DNA from: Xenophilus aerolatus
Lineage (GTDB): Bacteria; Pseudomonadota; Gammaproteobacteria; Burkholderiales; Burkholderiaceae_C
Assembly (NCBI GenBank): GCA_029968055.1
Contig: JASCNX010000001.1
Location: forward strand, 1,178,001-1,242,000
Direction of reading: 5' to 3'
Length of the DNA stretch: 64,000 bases
Positions 36,187 to 45,522 of this stretch are shown here, piece by piece (positions within the stretch are counted from its first letter, which is position 1; the number at the start of each line of letters is the position of its first letter). The notes under the pieces were generated by a model. The model was not told where the DNA came from, ran no database searches, and saw nothing but the letters and a program-made list of their open reading frames with translations. Both the position numbers and the translations under genes were made by a program.

Positions 36187-37407
36187 TCAGTGCGCCGCCC
36201 ACTGGATGGTGCTCAGGTCGACGCCGTCCTGGTACATCTCCCACAACGGGCTGAGCTCGCGCAGCTTGCTCACGTTGTGCTTGATGGTGGCGACGGCGTA
36301 GTCGATTTCTTTCTCGGTCGTGAAACGGCCGATCGTCATGCGCAGGCTGCTGTGGGCCAGCTCGTCGCTGCGGCCGAGGGCGCGCAGCACGTAGCTCGGC
36401 TCCAGGCTGGCCGAGGTGCAGGCGGACCCCGACGACACCGCCAGGCCCTTGATGCCCATGATCAGCGACTCGCCCTCGACGAAGTTGAAGCTCATGTTCA
36501 GGTTGTGCGGCACGCGGTGCTCGAGGTCGCCGTTGATGAAGACCTGCTCGACGTCCTTCAGCCCGTCCAGCAGGCGCTTCTGCAGGCGCTGCGCCTTGGC
36601 GATGTCGTCCTTCATCTCTTCCTTGGCGATGCGGAAGGCCTCGCCCATGCCGACGATCTGGTGCGTCGGCAGCGTGCCCGAACGCATGCCACGCTCGTGG
36701 CCACCGCCGTGCATCTGCGCCTCCAGCCGCACGCGTGGCTTGCGGCGGACGTACAGCGCACCGATGCCCTTGGGACCGTAGGTCTTGTGCGAAGCCAGGC
36801 TCATCAGGTCGATGGGCAGCGTCTTGACGTCGATCTCGAGCTTGCCGGTGGCCTGCGCGGCGTCGACGTGGAAGATCACGCCCTTCTCGCGGCACAGGCT
36901 GCCCAGCGCGACCACGTCCTGAACGACGCCGATCTCGTTGTTCACGTACATGACGCTCGCGAGGATGGTGTCGGGGCGGATCGCCGCCTTGAACTTCTCC
37001 AGATCGAGCAGGCCATTTTCCTCAACGTCCAGGTAGGTCACCTCGAAGCCCTGGCGTTCCAGTTCCCGCATCACGTCCAGCACGGCCTTGTGCTCGGTCT
37101 TGACGGTGATCAGGTGCTTGCCCTTGCCCTTGTAGAAGTGCGCGGCACCCTTGATGGCCAGGTTGTTGGATTCGGTGGCACCGGAGGTCCAGACGATCTC
37201 GCGCGGGTCGGCGCCGATCAGGTCGGCCACCTGGGTGCGCGCCTTCTCGACCGCCTCCTCGGCCTCCCAGCCCCAGGCGTGGCTGCGCGACGCCGGGTTG
37301 CCGAAATGCTCGCGCAGCCAGGGGATCATCGCGTCGACCACGCGCGGGTCGACCGGCGTGGTGGCGCCGTAGTCCAGGTAGATCGGGAAATGGGGAGTCA
37401 CATCCAT
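36187..37407 (-). CDS. iscS: Cysteine desulfurase IscS
   Basis: PLP enzyme that takes sulfur from cysteine for Fe-S clusters and tRNA thiolation. It is 406 residues. The PLP lysine is in [16 protein letters not shown] and the persulfide-forming Cys in [17 protein letters not shown]. The N-terminus [23 protein letters not shown] and C-terminus [21 protein letters not shown] are typical. The start chosen excludes a 22-codon open extension. It lies 108 bases after iscR. Confidence 0.97.
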   Translation of the reverse strand: MDVTPHFPIYLDYGATTPVDPRVVDAMIPWLREHFGNPASRSHAWGWEAEEAVEKARTQVADLIGADPREIVWTSGATESNNLAIKGAAHFYKGKGKHLITVKTEHKAVLDVMRELERQGFEVTYLDVEENGLLDLEKFKAAIRPDTILASVMYVNNEIGVVQDVVALGSLCREKGVIFHVDAAQATGKLEIDVKTLPIDLMSLASHKTYGPKGIGALYVRRKPRVRLEAQMHGGGHERGMRSGTLPTHQIVGMGEAFRIAKEEMKDDIAKAQRLQKRLLDGLKDVEQVFINGDLEHRVPHNLNMSFNFVEGESLIMGIKGLAVSSGSACTSASLEPSYVLRALGRSDELAHSSLRMTIGRFTTEKEIDYAVATIKHNVSKLRELSPLWEMYQDGVDLSTIQWAAH

Positions 37408-37490
37408 GGCTTGCTCGTGCTGGCGTGGGTCAATCAATGCGCGTGGGCCGGCCGGGGCCGCAACCGCCGGCAATGGCCCGGTCGAATCAG

Positions 37491-37540
37491 GATTTGGCGA
37501 AGGCGTTGCAGAACATCACGACTTGGCAAAGGCATTGCCA
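37491..37540. repeat. Two near-identical copies of the iscR 3' end
   Basis: The last codons of iscR (37520-37540) recur 29 bases downstream at 37491-37511 with about three changes. Both can encode NAFAKS but lie in different frames. It looks like a short tandem duplication of the gene end. Confidence 0.55.
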
Positions 37541-38052
37541 AGGGCGAACACCGAATTCGGTGCGTTCACGCGGATCGGCTTGACCACCGGCTGGCTCGAG
37601 ATGGCCCGCTTGACGGCCGGCTTGTTCTCGATCTGCACGCCCTTGGCGATCTGGTCGTCGACCAGCTTCTGCAGCGTGACCGAATCCAGGAACTCCACCA
37701 TCTTCTGATTCAGCGAGGCCCACAGCTCGTGCGTCATGCAGCGGCCGGCTTCGCCGAGGCAATTTTCCTTGCCGCCGCACTGGGTGGCGTCGATCGGCTC
37801 GTCGACCGACACGATGATGTCGGCCACGGTGATGTCGGAGGCCTTGCGGCCCAGCGAATAGCCGCCACCGGGACCCCGGGTCGACTCGACAAGTTCGTGG
37901 CGGCGCAGCTTGCCGAACAGCTGCTCGAGGTAAGACAGCGAGATCTGCTGCCGCTGGCTGATGGCCGCCAGCGTGACCGGGCCGGTGTTCTGGCGCAGTG
38001 CCAGATCGATCATGGCCGTGACCGCAAACCGGCCTTTGGTTGTGAGACGCAT
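37516..38052 (-). CDS. iscR: Fe-S cluster regulator IscR (Rrf2 family)
   Basis: Rrf2-type transcription factor that senses Fe-S status through its own [2Fe-2S] cluster and represses the isc operon when loaded. It is 178 residues. A winged helix (AISQRQQISLSYLEQLFGKLRRHELV with RGPGGGYSLGR) is followed by cluster Cys residues 92, 98 and 105. AAGGAG supports the start. A 19-bp palindrome 134 bases upstream is a likely autoregulatory site. The last residues ALGNAFAKS are partly duplicated downstream. Confidence 0.96.
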   Translation of the reverse strand: MRLTTKGRFAVTAMIDLALRQNTGPVTLAAISQRQQISLSYLEQLFGKLRRHELVESTRGPGGGYSLGRKASDITVADIIVSVDEPIDATQCGGKENCLGEAGRCMTHELWASLNQKMVEFLDSVTLQKLVDDQIAKGVQIENKPAVKRAISSQPVVKPIRVNAPNSVFALGNAFAKS

Positions 38053-38174
38053 CGCAAGCTCCTTCGAAGTGCTTACCGTTGAAATGACACCTGGACCGAG
38101 CCCGGGTGGCGTCGTCTCCGCCCCTGCCCGCCTCGTGCCCATCCAGGGATCAGAGGCGGCCCTTCATCGCGAAG

Positions 38175-38204
38175 TTCAGACTTTTCTTGAGTGTTTCGCT
38201 CAAG
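38175..38204 (-). promoter_or_regulatory. Probable iscR promoter with IscR-type operator
   Basis: A perfect dyad CTTGAG-N7-CTCAAG (38186-38204) overlaps a minus-strand -35 TTGAGC. A weak -10 TCTGAA follows 17 bases later. IscR type-1 sites are AT-centred dyads over the isc promoter, so autoregulation is likely; assignment is inference. Confidence 0.5.
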
Positions 38205-38302
38205 TTTAACAGAAAGCCCTGGGTTCTGCTCGGGTAAACCCGCTGAAACCGGTTGCAACCCGGGCGAAGCCGACGGATGTCGACGGCTCGTCCGACGCGG
38301 CC

Positions 38303-40414
38303 TCAGGAGCCACCCGTGGGGAGCACGGCAATGTTGTCGCCTCCCGCCGCGCCGAAGGCCTGCTCGCGCAGCAGTGCCAGCTGGTCGCGCACCCGCGCCG
38401 CCTTCTCGAATTCGAGGTTGCGGGCGTGCTCGAGCATCTGCTTTTCCAGGCGCTTGATCTCGCGGGCGATGTCCTTCTCGGACATGTCCTCGACCTTGGC
38501 CCGCTCCAGGTCGCGCTTGGCGGCCTCCTTGCCCGACTTCTCGCTGTAGACGCCGTCGATCAGCTCGCGCACCTGCTTGACGATGCTGCGCGGCACGATG
38601 CCGTTGGCCTCGTTGAAGGCGATCTGCTTGGCGCGCCGGCGCTCGGTCTCGCCGATCGCCTTCTTCATCGACGCCGTCATGTTGTCTGCGTATAGGATGG
38701 CCTTGCCGTGCAGGTTGCGCGCCGCCCGGCCGATGGTCTGGATCAGGCTGCGCTCGGCCCGCAGGAAGCCTTCCTTGTCGGCATCGAGGATGGCCACGAG
38801 CGACACCTCCGGAATGTCCAGGCCCTCGCGCAACAGGTTGATGCCCACCAGCACGTCGAAGGTGCCCAGGCGCAGGTCGCGCAGGATCTCCACCCGCTCC
38901 ACCGTATCGACGTCGCTGTGCAGGTAGCGCACCTTCACGCCGTTGTCGCCCAGGTAGTCGGTGAGCTGCTCGGCCATGCGCTTGGTCAGCGTGGTGATCA
39001 GGACGCGCTCGTTCTTCTCGACGCGGATGCGGATCTCCTGCAGCACGTCGTCGACCTGGTGCGTTGCCGGCCGCACCTCCACCTCGGGATCGATGAGGCC
39101 CGTCGGCCGCACCAGTTGCTCCACCACCTGCCCGGTGTGCGTCTTCTCGTAATCGGCCGGCGTGGCGGACACGAAGATGCACTGGCGCATGCGCGTTTCG
39201 AACTCCTCGAACTTCAGGGGCCGGTTGTCCAGGGCCGAAGGCAGCCGGAAGCCGTACTCCACCAGCGTGGTCTTGCGTGCCCGGTCGCCGTTGTACATGG
39301 CGCCGAGCTGGCCGATCATCTGGTGGCTCTCGTCCAGGAACATGATCGCGTCCTTGGGCATGTAGTCGGTCAGCGTGGCGGGCGGCTGCCCGGGCGCCGC
39401 ACCGGAGAGGTGGCGCGTGTAGTTCTCGATGCCCTTGCAGTGGCCGATCTCGGCCAGCATCTCCAGGTCGAAGCGCGTGCGTTGCTCCAGGCGCTGCGCC
39501 TCGACCAGCTTGCCGGCGCCGACCAGTTCCTTGAGGCGGTCGGCCAGCTCCGCCTTGATGGTGTCGACGGCGCGCAGCGTCTTGTCGCGCGGCGTGACGT
39601 AGTGGCTCGAGGGGTAGATGGTGAAGCGCGGCACCTTCTGCCGGATGCGTCCGGTCAGAGGGTCGAACAGCGACAGCGTCTCGATCTCGTCGTCGAAGAG
39701 CTCGATGCGGACCGCCAGCTCGCTGTGCTCGGCCGGGAACACGTCGATGGTGTCGCCGCGCACCCGGAAGGTGCCGCGCGCGAAATCCTGCTCGTTGCGG
39801 GTGTACTGCATGCGGATCAGCCGCCCGATCAGGTCGCGCTGGCCGACCTTGTCGCCCACGCGCATGATCAGCCGCATCTCCATGTAGTCCTCGGGCGTTC
39901 CGATGCCGTAGATCGCGCTCACCGTCGCCACGATCACCACGTCGCGCCGCTCCAGCACGCTCTTGGTGGCCGACAGGCGCATCTGCTCGATGTGTTCGTT
40001 GATCGAGGAGTCCTTCTCGATAAACAGGTCGCGCTGCGGCACATAGGCCTCGGGCTGGTAGTAGTCGTAGTAGCTGACGAAGTACTCCACGGCATTCTTT
40101 GGGAAGAACTCGCGGAACTCGCTGTACAGCTGGGCGGCCAGCGTCTTGTTGGGCGCGAACACGATCGCCGGCTTGCCAAGCCGCGCGATCACGTTGGCCA
40201 TGGTGAAGGTCTTGCCCGATCCGGTCACGCCCAGGAGGGTCTGGAAAACCTCGCCGTCGTTCACGCCCTCGACCAGCTTGGCGATGGCCGTAGGCTGGTC
40301 GCCGGCCGGCGGGTAGGGCTGGAACAGCTGGAAGGGGGAATCGGGGAAGCTGACGAACTCGCCCTGGGGGGGCGTGTCCAGGACGGCTTCGGGGGTATCG
40401 GGGGCAGAAGGCAT
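38303..40414 (-). CDS. uvrB: Excinuclease ABC subunit B
   Basis: Damage-verification helicase of nucleotide excision repair. It is 703 residues. Motifs: Walker [10 protein letters not shown], the beta-hairpin [36 protein letters not shown] box (FLDESHQM), helicase motifs VSATPADYE and QTIGRAARN, and a C-terminal UvrC-binding region ([27 protein letters not shown]). It is divergent from tyrB across 164 bases and co-directional with the isc operon, 250 bases upstream of iscR. Confidence 0.98.
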   Translation of the reverse strand: MPSAPDTPEAVLDTPPQGEFVSFPDSPFQLFQPYPPAGDQPTAIAKLVEGVNDGEVFQTLLGVTGSGKTFTMANVIARLGKPAIVFAPNKTLAAQLYSEFREFFPKNAVEYFVSYYDYYQPEAYVPQRDLFIEKDSSINEHIEQMRLSATKSVLERRDVVIVATVSAIYGIGTPEDYMEMRLIMRVGDKVGQRDLIGRLIRMQYTRNEQDFARGTFRVRGDTIDVFPAEHSELAVRIELFDDEIETLSLFDPLTGRIRQKVPRFTIYPSSHYVTPRDKTLRAVDTIKAELADRLKELVGAGKLVEAQRLEQRTRFDLEMLAEIGHCKGIENYTRHLSGAAPGQPPATLTDYMPKDAIMFLDESHQMIGQLGAMYNGDRARKTTLVEYGFRLPSALDNRPLKFEEFETRMRQCIFVSATPADYEKTHTGQVVEQLVRPTGLIDPEVEVRPATHQVDDVLQEIRIRVEKNERVLITTLTKRMAEQLTDYLGDNGVKVRYLHSDVDTVERVEILRDLRLGTFDVLVGINLLREGLDIPEVSLVAILDADKEGFLRAERSLIQTIGRAARNLHGKAILYADNMTASMKKAIGETERRRAKQIAFNEANGIVPRSIVKQVRELIDGVYSEKSGKEAAKRDLERAKVEDMSEKDIAREIKRLEKQMLEHARNLEFEKAARVRDQLALLREQAFGAAGGDNIAVLPTGGS

Positions 40415-40578
40415 CGTGCGCTACAGAAGGGGACGTTTGTCGAAAGACGGTGTTCCGGTACAGCTGCAGACCGGGCCGGTAAAATTCAAGCCAACCCGCA
40501 AGGCTAGCGCAGCCGCGGGAACGCCGAAAGCCCCGCCTCCGGCGCCGGGCAGCCCACCATCCGAAGGACTTTCTCCAA

Positions 40579-41775
40579 ATGTCTCTGTTCACCGCCGTCG
40601 AAATGGCGCCGCGCGACCCCATCCTGGGTCTCAACGAACAATTTGCCGCCGACACCAACCCCAACAAGGTCAACCTGGGCGTGGGCGTGTATTACGACGA
40701 CAACGGCAAGCTGCCCCTGCTGGAGTGCGTGAAAAAGGCCGAGGCCGACATGATGAAGGCGCCCAGCGCCCGCGGCTACCTGCCCATCGACGGCATCGCC
40801 GCCTATGACGCGGCCGTCAAGTCGCTGGTCTTCGGTGCCGACAGCGAGCCCGTCCAGTCCGGCCGCGTCGCCACCGTCCAGGGCCTGGGCGGCACCGGCG
40901 GCCTGAAGATCGGCGCCGACTTCCTCAAGAAGCTCAGCCCTGGCGCCAAGGTGCTCATCAGCGACCCGAGCTGGGAAAACCACCGCGCCCTGTTCACCCA
41001 GGCCGGCTTCACCGTCGAGACGCACCCCTACTACGACGCCGAGAAACGCGGCGTGAACTTCGAGGGCATGCTGGCCGCGCTGAACGCCGCGCCCGCCGGC
41101 ACCATCGTCGTGCTGCACGCCTGCTGCCACAACCCGACCGGGTACGACATCACCCCGGCCCAGTGGGACCAGGTCGTCGCCGCCGTCAAGGCCAGGAACC
41201 TCACGCCTTTCCTCGACATGGCCTACCAGGGCTTCGGCAACGGCATTCAGGAAGACGGCGCCGTGATCGGCAAATTCGTTGCCGCGGGCCTGAACTTCTT
41301 CGTCGCCACCTCATTCTCCAAGAGCTTCAGCCTCTACGGCGAGCGCGTGGGCGCCCTGTCGGTGCTGTGCGCCGACAAGGACGAGGCGGCGCGCGTGCTC
41401 TCGCAGCTCAAGATCATGATCCGCACCAACTACAGCAACCCGCCGACCCATGGCGGCGCGGTGGTCGCGGCCGTGCTGGGCAACGCCGAGCTGCGCGCCC
41501 TGTGGGAGAAGGAACTGGGCGACATGCGCGTGCGCATCAAGGCCATGCGCCAGAAGCTGGTCGACGGCCTGAAGGCCGCCGGCGTGAAGCAGGACATGGG
41601 CTTCATCACCAGCCAGATCGGCATGTTCAGCTATTCGGGCCTCTCCAAGGACCAGATGGTCCGCCTGCGCAACGAATTCGGCGTGTACGGTACCGACACC
41701 GGCCGCATGTGCGTGGCGGCGCTGAACAGCAAGAACATCGATTACGTCTGCCAGGCCATCGCCAAGGTTGTCTGA
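40579..41775 (+). CDS. tyrB: Aspartate/aromatic-amino-acid aminotransferase
   Basis: PLP class I aminotransferase, 398 residues, of the AspC/TyrB subgroup; it probably transaminates tyrosine, phenylalanine and aspartate with 2-oxoglutarate. The PLP lysine is Lys248 in SFSKSFSLYGERVG. PIDGIAAYD, HACCHNPTGYDIT and DMAYQGFG are typical. Sequence alone does not separate AspC from TyrB function. GAAGGA stands about 14 bases before the ATG. Confidence 0.92.
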   Translation: MSLFTAVEMAPRDPILGLNEQFAADTNPNKVNLGVGVYYDDNGKLPLLECVKKAEADMMKAPSARGYLPIDGIAAYDAAVKSLVFGADSEPVQSGRVATVQGLGGTGGLKIGADFLKKLSPGAKVLISDPSWENHRALFTQAGFTVETHPYYDAEKRGVNFEGMLAALNAAPAGTIVVLHACCHNPTGYDITPAQWDQVVAAVKARNLTPFLDMAYQGFGNGIQEDGAVIGKFVAAGLNFFVATSFSKSFSLYGERVGALSVLCADKDEAARVLSQLKIMIRTNYSNPPTHGGAVVAAVLGNAELRALWEKELGDMRVRIKAMRQKLVDGLKAAGVKQDMGFITSQIGMFSYSGLSKDQMVRLRNEFGVYGTDTGRMCVAALNSKNIDYVCQAIAKVV

Positions 41776-42466
41776 GCCGACGCCGTCGTTCGAAGAGCCG
41801 GGCAGCGCCGCCCAAGCGCCGGCCCGGCTTTTTGTCGGGCAGGTGCTGGCCAATCCTGCCAACCGCGCCATCCTCGAGCGCCTGCCTGCGCTGGGCCTGC
41901 CCGATGCCTGGCTGGTCGCCGGCTGCCTGTTCCAGACCGTGTGGAACCTGCGCACCGGCCGCCCGGCCATGGACGGAATCCGCGACTACGACCTTTTCTA
42001 TTTCGACGCCGGCGACCTCTCGGCCGAGGCCGAGGATGCCGTGGCCCGACGCGTCGAGGCGGCCTGTGCCGACCTGCCCGTTACGCTGGAAGTCAAGAAC
42101 CAGGCCCGGGTCCACACCTGGTACGAGGCGCACTTCGGCGCGCCCTACAGCCCTTTGCAGAACTCGATGGACGGCATCGACCGCTTCCTGGTCGAAGGCA
42201 CCTGCGTCGGCCTCCAGGCGCGTGCCGACGGGCTCACGCTGTATGCGCCCGACGGCCTCGCCGGGCTGATGGGCGGGGTGCTGCGGCCCAACCGTCGCAG
42301 CCCCGATCCCCGCCTGTACGCCGCCAAGGCGGCCGACTACCGCCGCCGCTGGCCCTGGCTCACCGTGCTCGACACCGAGAGCCAGGCGCCCCCACGCCCT
42401 TTGCTCGCGCATCGAATCGACCTGCAGCGTGCGCTGGACGCAGGCCAGCCGCTATCGATTCGATAG
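41768..42466 (+). CDS. Nucleotidyltransferase family protein (PF06042-like)
   Basis: A 232-residue protein resembling the NTP_transf_6 family of putative nucleotidyltransferases. WLVAGCLFQTVWN precedes the acidic site IRDYDLFYFD, followed by VKNQARVHTWYEAHFG. The role is unknown. The only early start is a TTG that overlaps the tyrB end by eight bases; the first ATG would remove the conserved N-terminus. The stop lies inside a perfect palindrome. Confidence 0.7.
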   Translation: MSEPTPSFEEPGSAAQAPARLFVGQVLANPANRAILERLPALGLPDAWLVAGCLFQTVWNLRTGRPAMDGIRDYDLFYFDAGDLSAEAEDAVARRVEAACADLPVTLEVKNQARVHTWYEAHFGAPYSPLQNSMDGIDRFLVEGTCVGLQARADGLTLYAPDGLAGLMGGVLRPNRRSPDPRLYAAKAADYRRRWPWLTVLDTESQAPPRPLLAHRIDLQRALDAGQPLSIR

Positions 42467-42469
42467 CGG
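42449..42469. repeat. Perfect 21-bp palindrome, copy 2 of a dispersed repeat
   Basis: Two 10-bp arms CCGCTATCGA/TCGATAGCGG around one T. It contains the stop codon of the nucleotidyltransferase gene. The inner 17 bases match the copy in the kinase gene at 22410-22426 with one mismatch. Confidence 0.6.
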
Positions 42470-42524
42470 CCGACGTCTCGATCACGCCCCACGCGTGGCG
42501 CGGCTCTTGCATTCCTCGGTGGCG

Positions 42525-43148
42525 ATGGACACCCCCCACCCCACCGTGCGCCCCACGCTGAGCCACAGTCGCTTCGAAGACGTGCAGGCCGTGCTGGCCG
42601 GCACGCTCTTCGTCGCCATGGCGATGGTCGTGTTCGGCCAGGCCGGGCTGCTGACGGGCGGCACGGCCGGGGCCGCCTTCCTGCTGCACTACGCCACCGG
42701 CATCGGGTTCGGGCCCCTGTTCTTCGTGGTCAACCTCCCCTTCTATTGGTTCGCCTGGCGCCAGATGGGGCGGGAATTCACGCTCAAGACCTTCGCCGCC
42801 ATCGCGCTGCTGTCGCTCATGACCACGCTGGCGCCGCGCTTCATTGCGATCCAGTCGCTGCACCCGGCCTTCGCGGCCGTCTTCGGCGGCCTGATGCTGG
42901 GCACGGGCTGCCTGTTCCTGGCACGCCACCGCGCGAGCCTGGGCGGTGCGACCATCCTCGCGCTGTACCTGCAGGAGCGGCGCGGCTGGCGGGCCGGCAA
43001 GGTGCAGTTGGCCATCGACTGCTCGGTGGTGGTGCTGGCGCTGTTCGTGGTCGAGCCGGCCCGGGTGGGCTGGTCGATCCTGGGCGCGATCGTCATGGGC
43101 GGCTTTCTCTGGATCAACCACAAGCCGGGCCGCTACGCCGGCACCTGA
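42525..43148 (+). CDS. YitT-family integral membrane protein
   Basis: A 207-residue protein with five or six hydrophobic helices. VLAGTLFVAMAMVVFGQAGLLTGGTAGAAFLLHYATG and the Gly-rich LMLGTGCLFLARHRASLGGATILALYLQ fit the YitT/DUF161 family, whose function is unknown. No Shine-Dalgarno is evident. Located 58 bases after the nucleotidyltransferase gene. Confidence 0.75.
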   Translation: MDTPHPTVRPTLSHSRFEDVQAVLAGTLFVAMAMVVFGQAGLLTGGTAGAAFLLHYATGIGFGPLFFVVNLPFYWFAWRQMGREFTLKTFAAIALLSLMTTLAPRFIAIQSLHPAFAAVFGGLMLGTGCLFLARHRASLGGATILALYLQERRGWRAGKVQLAIDCSVVVLALFVVEPARVGWSILGAIVMGGFLWINHKPGRYAGT

Positions 43149-43261
43149 GCAGCCGCGGGAGGGTCACCTGCGCGACTCCGCACGCCATCTGGCCCGTCCG
43201 GATGTGCGCTTGTGCCCATGGCACGGTAGTTTTGCGGATGGAACCGTCACCGTCCCACTGC

Positions 43262-43279
43262 TATATTGCACCGCAGCAA
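43262..43279 (+). promoter_or_regulatory. -10 element and TTGCACCGCAGCAA motif upstream of phaZ
   Basis: TATATT overlaps an imperfect dyad TTGCACCGCAGCAA about 17 bases before the phaZ start. From memory, TTGC...GCAA motifs of this kind precede PHA genes controlled by PhaR. Both assignments are inference. Confidence 0.35.
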
Positions 43280-43295
43280 AACTCCCGCGGTCCCC

Positions 43296-44777
43296 ATGCT
43301 GTACCAACTCTACGAAGCGCAACGCTCCCTCATGGAGCCGTTCGCCGACTTCGCGCAGGCTGCCTCCAAACTCTTCAGCTCCGGCGCGATGTTCAGCCAG
43401 ATGCCGATGTCGCAGCGCGTGGCGGCCAGCTACGACCTGATCTACCGGCTGGGCAAGGACTACGAGAAGCCCGAGTTCGACATCAAGACCGTGAAGGTCA
43501 ACGGCAGCGACGTCGTCATCCACGAGATCGTCGAGATCGACAAGCCCTTCTGCCAGTTGCGCCGATTCAAGCGCTTCACCGACGATGAACAGGTGCTCGA
43601 GACGCTGAAGGCCCAGCCCGTGGTGCTGATCGTGGCACCGCTGTCGGGCCACTACGCCACGCTGCTGCGCGACACCGTGCGCACCATGCTGCAGGGCCAC
43701 AAGGTCTACATCACCGACTGGAAGAACGCGCGCCTGGTGCCCCTGTCGGACGGCCAGTTCCACCTCGACGACTACATCAACGATGTGCAGGACTTCATCC
43801 GCCACCTGCAGGCCGAGTACGGCAATTGCCACGTGATGAGCGTGTGCCAGCCCACCGTGCCCGTGCTGGCGGCCATCTCGCTCATGGCCAGCCGCGGCGA
43901 GACCACGCCGCTGTCGATGACCATGATGGGCGGCCCCATCGACGCCCGCAAGTCGCCCACCGCGGTGAACAACCTGGCGATGAACAAGAGCTTCGAGTGG
44001 TTCGAGAACAACGTCATCTACCGCGTGCCGCAGGGCTTCCCCGGTGAGGGGCGCCGGGTGTACCCGGGCTTCCTGCAGCACACCGGTTTCGTGGCCATGA
44101 ACCCGGACCGGCACGCCAGCAGCCACTACGACTACTTCAAGGACCTCATCAAGGGCGACGATGCGAGCGCCGAGGCCCACCGCAAGTTCTACGACGAGTA
44201 CAACGCCGTGCTCGACATGGACGCCGACTACTACCTCGAAACCATCAAGACGGTGTTCCAGGAATTCGACCTCGTCAACGGCACCTGGGACGTGAAGAAC
44301 CCCGAAGGCCAGGTCGAGCGCGTGCGTCCGCAGGACATCCGCACCACCGCCCTGCTCACCGTCGAGGGCGAGCTGGACGACATCTCCGGATCGGGCCAGA
44401 CCCAGGCCGCGCACGAGCTGTGCACCAGCATCCCGGCAGGCGAGCACTACGAGGTCAAGGGTGCCGGCCACTACGGCATCTTCAGCGGCCGCCGCTGGCG
44501 TGACCTGGTGTATCCGCGCGTGCAGGCCTTCATCACGGCGCACGACGAGCAGCAGGTTCGCGCACGCCGCGCCGCCACGCCTGCGGACCTCACGGCGGAG
44601 GACACGGTCAAGGCCGCGCCGTCCGCCGCGCGCCCGCGCACCGCCGCTCGCAAGGCCACGCCCTCGGCCGCTGCGCGCCCGAGCGCGGCGCCGGCCCGCA
44701 AGGCCACCGCTTCGCCCAAACTGGCGCCCACCGCTTCGCGCAAGGCTTCCGCCACTTCACGCAAGCCACGCGCCTGA
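43296..44777 (+). CDS. phaZ: Intracellular polyhydroxyalkanoate depolymerase with basic C-terminal tail
   Basis: Depolymerises PHA granules inside the cell. It is 493 residues. The N-terminal [16 protein letters not shown] and the nucleophile Cys184 in [10 protein letters not shown] match the cysteine-type PhaZ of Ralstonia. [11 protein letters not shown] and the late His in [13 protein letters not shown] complete the domain at about residue 415. The last 75 residues are an Ala/Lys/Arg/Pro tail ([28 protein letters not shown]) like histone H1 or PhaF, which is unusual for PhaZ. A terminator follows. Confidence 0.92.
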   Translation: MLYQLYEAQRSLMEPFADFAQAASKLFSSGAMFSQMPMSQRVAASYDLIYRLGKDYEKPEFDIKTVKVNGSDVVIHEIVEIDKPFCQLRRFKRFTDDEQVLETLKAQPVVLIVAPLSGHYATLLRDTVRTMLQGHKVYITDWKNARLVPLSDGQFHLDDYINDVQDFIRHLQAEYGNCHVMSVCQPTVPVLAAISLMASRGETTPLSMTMMGGPIDARKSPTAVNNLAMNKSFEWFENNVIYRVPQGFPGEGRRVYPGFLQHTGFVAMNPDRHASSHYDYFKDLIKGDDASAEAHRKFYDEYNAVLDMDADYYLETIKTVFQEFDLVNGTWDVKNPEGQVERVRPQDIRTTALLTVEGELDDISGSGQTQAAHELCTSIPAGEHYEVKGAGHYGIFSGRRWRDLVYPRVQAFITAHDEQQVRARRAATPADLTAEDTVKAAPSAARPRTAARKATPSAAARPSAAPARKATASPKLAPTASRKASATSRKPRA

Positions 44778-44799
44778 GCGGCTGCCAGCCCCGAGAATC

Positions 44800-44823
44800 A
44801 CGCCGGCGCCTGCCGGCGTTTTT
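44800..44823 (+). terminator. Terminator after phaZ
   Basis: Perfect 8-bp stem ACGCCGGC/GCCGGCGT with loop GCCT followed by TTTT. It separates phaZ from rnfB. Confidence 0.85.
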
Positions 44824-44844
44824 CATCGCCCTCCTCCCTTCTCC

Positions 44845-45480
44845 ATGTCTCCCCTCGCTGCCCGACTGCTCGACGCCCTGCCGCAGACGCAGTGCACGCG
44901 CTGCGGCTACCCCGACTGCGCGGGGTATGCCCAGGCCATTGCCGCGGGCGAGGCCGGCATCGACCAGTGCCCGCCGGGCGGCCACGAAGGCGTGCGCCGC
45001 CTCGCGGCGCTCACCGGCCGGCCGGCCGCACCTCTGAATCCCGAGTTCGGCACCGAGGGCCCGCGCATGCTGGCCGTGATCGACGAGGCCTGGTGCATCG
45101 GCTGCACGCTGTGCCTGGACGCCTGCCCCACCGACGCCATCGTCGGCGTGAACAAGCGCATGCACACCGTCATCGAGCCTCACTGCACGGGGTGCGAGCT
45201 GTGCGTTCCGGTGTGCCCGGTCGACTGCATCGCGCTGGAGTCCGCCACGCCCGGCCGCGCCGGCTGGGACGCCTGGTCGGCAGACCAGGCTGCCGCCGCG
45301 CGGCGACGCTACGAAGTCCACAAAGCCCGGCGCTGGCCGGACGAACACGAAGCGCAGATGGCGCCCGATGGCACGGCGCAGTCCGGGGCCGATGCCGGCG
45401 AACGCAAGCGCAGCGTGGTCGAAGCCGCGCTCGCTCGCGCCCGCCAGGCGGCCGCCGCACGGACCACCGGCAAACCGTAG
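44845..45480 (+). CDS. rnfB: RnfB-family iron-sulfur protein (orphan)
   Basis: A 211-residue ferredoxin-like protein. A 4Fe-4S domain ([30 protein letters not shown]) is followed by two ferredoxin-type motifs ([12 protein letters not shown] and [12 protein letters not shown]). This is the RnfB/RsxB layout, but the N-terminal membrane helix is missing and no other rnf genes are present. Solitary RnfB proteins occur in betaproteobacteria. The C-terminus is charged ([21 protein letters not shown]). It likely shuttles electrons between soluble partners that cannot be named. Confidence 0.82.
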   Translation: MSPLAARLLDALPQTQCTRCGYPDCAGYAQAIAAGEAGIDQCPPGGHEGVRRLAALTGRPAAPLNPEFGTEGPRMLAVIDEAWCIGCTLCLDACPTDAIVGVNKRMHTVIEPHCTGCELCVPVCPVDCIALESATPGRAGWDAWSADQAAAARRRYEVHKARRWPDEHEAQMAPDGTAQSGADAGERKRSVVEAALARARQAAAARTTGKP

Positions 45481-45522
45481 CCGGCCGCGCGCCGAACGCC
45501 GCCCCACGGCGTGCCCGGCCCC

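Noticed and set aside
34660-38082. Plus-strand open frame of 1140 codons opposite the isc genes
   Set aside because: Runs antisense across hscB, iscA, iscU, iscS and iscR, all with intact motifs; it is a GC-driven shadow.
44845-45480. An rnf operon
   Set aside because: Only the RnfB-like gene is present; neighbours are phaZ and an EamA exporter.
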